A stretch of 15,727 nt of DNA from Bacillota bacterium (GTDB taxonomy: Bacteria > Bacillota > Clostridia > Lachnospirales > Lachnospiraceae): NCBI GenBank assembly GCA_023399455.1, contig JAEWPN010000077.1, positions 1 through 15,727 on the forward strand, read 5' to 3'. Of the stretch, positions 14,668-15,727 are shown piece by piece. Both the position numbers and the translations under genes were made by a program. The notes beneath the pieces were generated by a model. It was given only the letters and a program-made list of their open reading frames with translations. It had not been told where the DNA came from and made no database searches. Numbering within the stretch: the stretch's first letter is position 1; each line of letters opens with the position of its first letter.

Positions 14668-15727
14668 ATGAATTTATCAATTGAAACAAGCATCCCCGCA
14701 GCTACTGTATTTATCCAGGGATTAATCAGCTTCTTCTCTCCTTGTGTTCTGCCGCTCATACCGCTTTATATCGGCTATTTGTCCGGCGGTGCTAAGACAA
14801 CGGATGAAGACGGCAATATCCGTTATAAACAGAGTAAAGTAATGCTCAATACCCTATTCTTCGTAATAGGAATCAGCTTTTCCTTCTTCCTGTTAGGGTT
14901 GGGGTTCACTACTATCGGACGTTTTTTTCACAATTACCAGACATGGTTTACCCGAATCGGCGGCATTATCGTCGTCCTCTTCGGACTTTCCCAGCTCGGC
15001 TTTTTCGGCAATCCTCTGATGGGAAAAGAACGGCGCTTTCATTTTCAACCGGACAGCCTGGCCATGAATCCTTTGACCGCCCTCCTTATGGGCTTTACCT
15101 TCAGCTTCGCATGGACGCCTTGCGTAGGCCCCGCTCTCGCCAGCGTGCTGATCATGGCTGCATCGTCGGCATCCACAGCCACGGGATTTCTCTTAATCGG
15201 AGTGTATACGCTGGGATTTGTCCTGCCGTTTATGGGTGTAGGTATTTTCACCGGCTCTTTATTGGATCTCTTCAAGAAACATAAGCAAGTGGTGAAGTAT
15301 ACGACGAAAATCGGCGGTATTCTCATGATCCTTATCGGTGTCATGATGTTTACCGGCTGGATGAATAACTTCAGCAGCTATTTATCCGGCATTACCGGTA
15401 CCTCCACAGAAAGCAGCATAAACGCTTCCGACCAAAACGACGGGAGCGGCGAAGACAGCGATGCCGCAAGCATAGGCAGCAATTCGGAGAACGACGGAGA
15501 AGGCAATGACACTGCCGTCACAAACGATGCCGATGACGTAGATAAAGACGACACCGATGAAACTGCTGCGGAAAAGGAAACGGATACGTTTCCTGCTCCT
15601 GATTTTACACTCACGGATCAGTATGGCAATGTACACACCCTCTCAGATTACAAGGGCAAAACGGTCTTTCTTAACTTCTGGGCGACCTGGTGTCCTCCCT
15701 GCCGCGCGGAAATGCCTGAAATTCAAG
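14668..15727 (+). CDS. CcdA-type thiol-disulfide transporter fused to a TlpA-like thioredoxin domain (partial, cut by window end)
   Basis: The frame is open from the ATG at 14668 to the last base, 353 codons, with no stop. GGAGGT is 5 nt upstream. Residues 1-235 form a CcdA/DsbD-beta membrane domain with about six helices and the paired cysteine motifs [11 protein letters not shown] (Cys26) and WTPCVGP (Cys152), which carry reducing power across the membrane. A hydrophilic linker rich in Asp, Glu, Ser, Asn and Thr follows (about 241-311). A TlpA/ResA-like domain then starts at [13 protein letters not shown] and reaches FWATWCPPC with the active-site pair Cys342 and Cys345 before the cut. The linker and TlpA domain should lie outside the cell. 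The likely job is reduction of extracytoplasmic disulfides. A true cytochrome c role is unproven. Control by the Rrf2 protein upstream is inferred. Confidence 0.9.
   Translation, partial: MNLSIETSIPAATVFIQGLISFFSPCVLPLIPLYIGYLSGGAKTTDEDGNIRYKQSKVMLNTLFFVIGISFSFFLLGLGFTTIGRFFHNYQTWFTRIGGIIVVLFGLSQLGFFGNPLMGKERRFHFQPDSLAMNPLTALLMGFTFSFAWTPCVGPALASVLIMAASSASTATGFLLIGVYTLGFVLPFMGVGIFTGSLLDLFKKHKQVVKYTTKIGGILMILIGVMMFTGWMNNFSSYLSGITGTSTESSINASDQNDGSGEDSDAASIGSNSENDGEGNDTAVTNDADDVDKDDTDETAAEKETDTFPAPDFTLTDQYGNVHTLSDYKGKTVFLNFWATWCPPCRAEMPEIQ

Noticed and set aside
14943..15284. Separate 113-codon + frame inside the CcdA region
   Set aside because: The other frame encodes clear CcdA motifs through the whole stretch, so this one is an overlap artefact.
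1..15727. CRISPR arrays, tRNA or rRNA genes, insertion sequences with transposase, phage genes
   Set aside because: No regularly spaced repeats, no tRNA-like cloverleaf with CCA context, and no transposase or phage proteins were seen in any frame.

Overview
The window looks like a chromosomal segment from a butyrate-forming anaerobe of the Clostridia. A Lachnospiraceae-type genome is my best guess, from protein resemblance, strong AGGAGG-type ribosome binding sites, moderate GC and the gene content. It holds twelve complete protein genes and one cut off by the right edge. No RNA gene, CRISPR array, transposase or phage gene was seen.

Layout. Positions 1-2160: a + strand operon, ptb-buk (phosphate butyryltransferase, butyrate kinase), with its own promoter and terminator. 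Positions 2157-3922: a - strand pair, a class II aldolase and an MtnA-type sugar-phosphate isomerase, probably for disposal of 5'-methylthioadenosine or 5'-deoxyadenosine carbon (DHAP shunt). Positions 4010-4495: a YbaK-type editing protein (-). Positions 4529-4661: a non-coding element with inverted ends. Positions 4771-6237: a soluble methyl-accepting chemotaxis protein with a zinc-binding CZB domain (+). Positions 6243-7286: a PiT-family phosphate transporter (-). Positions 7558-13809: the central butyrate operon on the - strand, transcribed thl-crt-hbd-bcd-etfB-etfA and closed by a clear intrinsic terminator. Positions 14143-15727: an Rrf2-family regulator and then a CcdA-TlpA fusion (+), the latter truncated by the window end and still open at base 15727.

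How the genes fit together. Thl, Crt, Hbd and Bcd/EtfAB take two acetyl-CoA to butyryl-CoA, and Ptb and Buk turn butyryl-CoA into butyrate plus ATP. The whole acetyl-CoA to butyrate route is therefore present here, in two operons about 12 kb apart. Both operon promoters carry a sequence matching the Rex operator (TTGTTAA-N4-TTAACAA) with exact spacing. This suggests that both halves answer to the NADH/NAD+ ratio.

The coding content belongs to recognisable families, and I did not find a clearly new protein system. The less explained material is non-coding: a 27-nt palindromic repeat in three copies, a 133-bp structured element, a 19-bp perfect inverted repeat whose core recurs 3.4 kb away, and a long hairpin in the leader of the Rrf2 gene.
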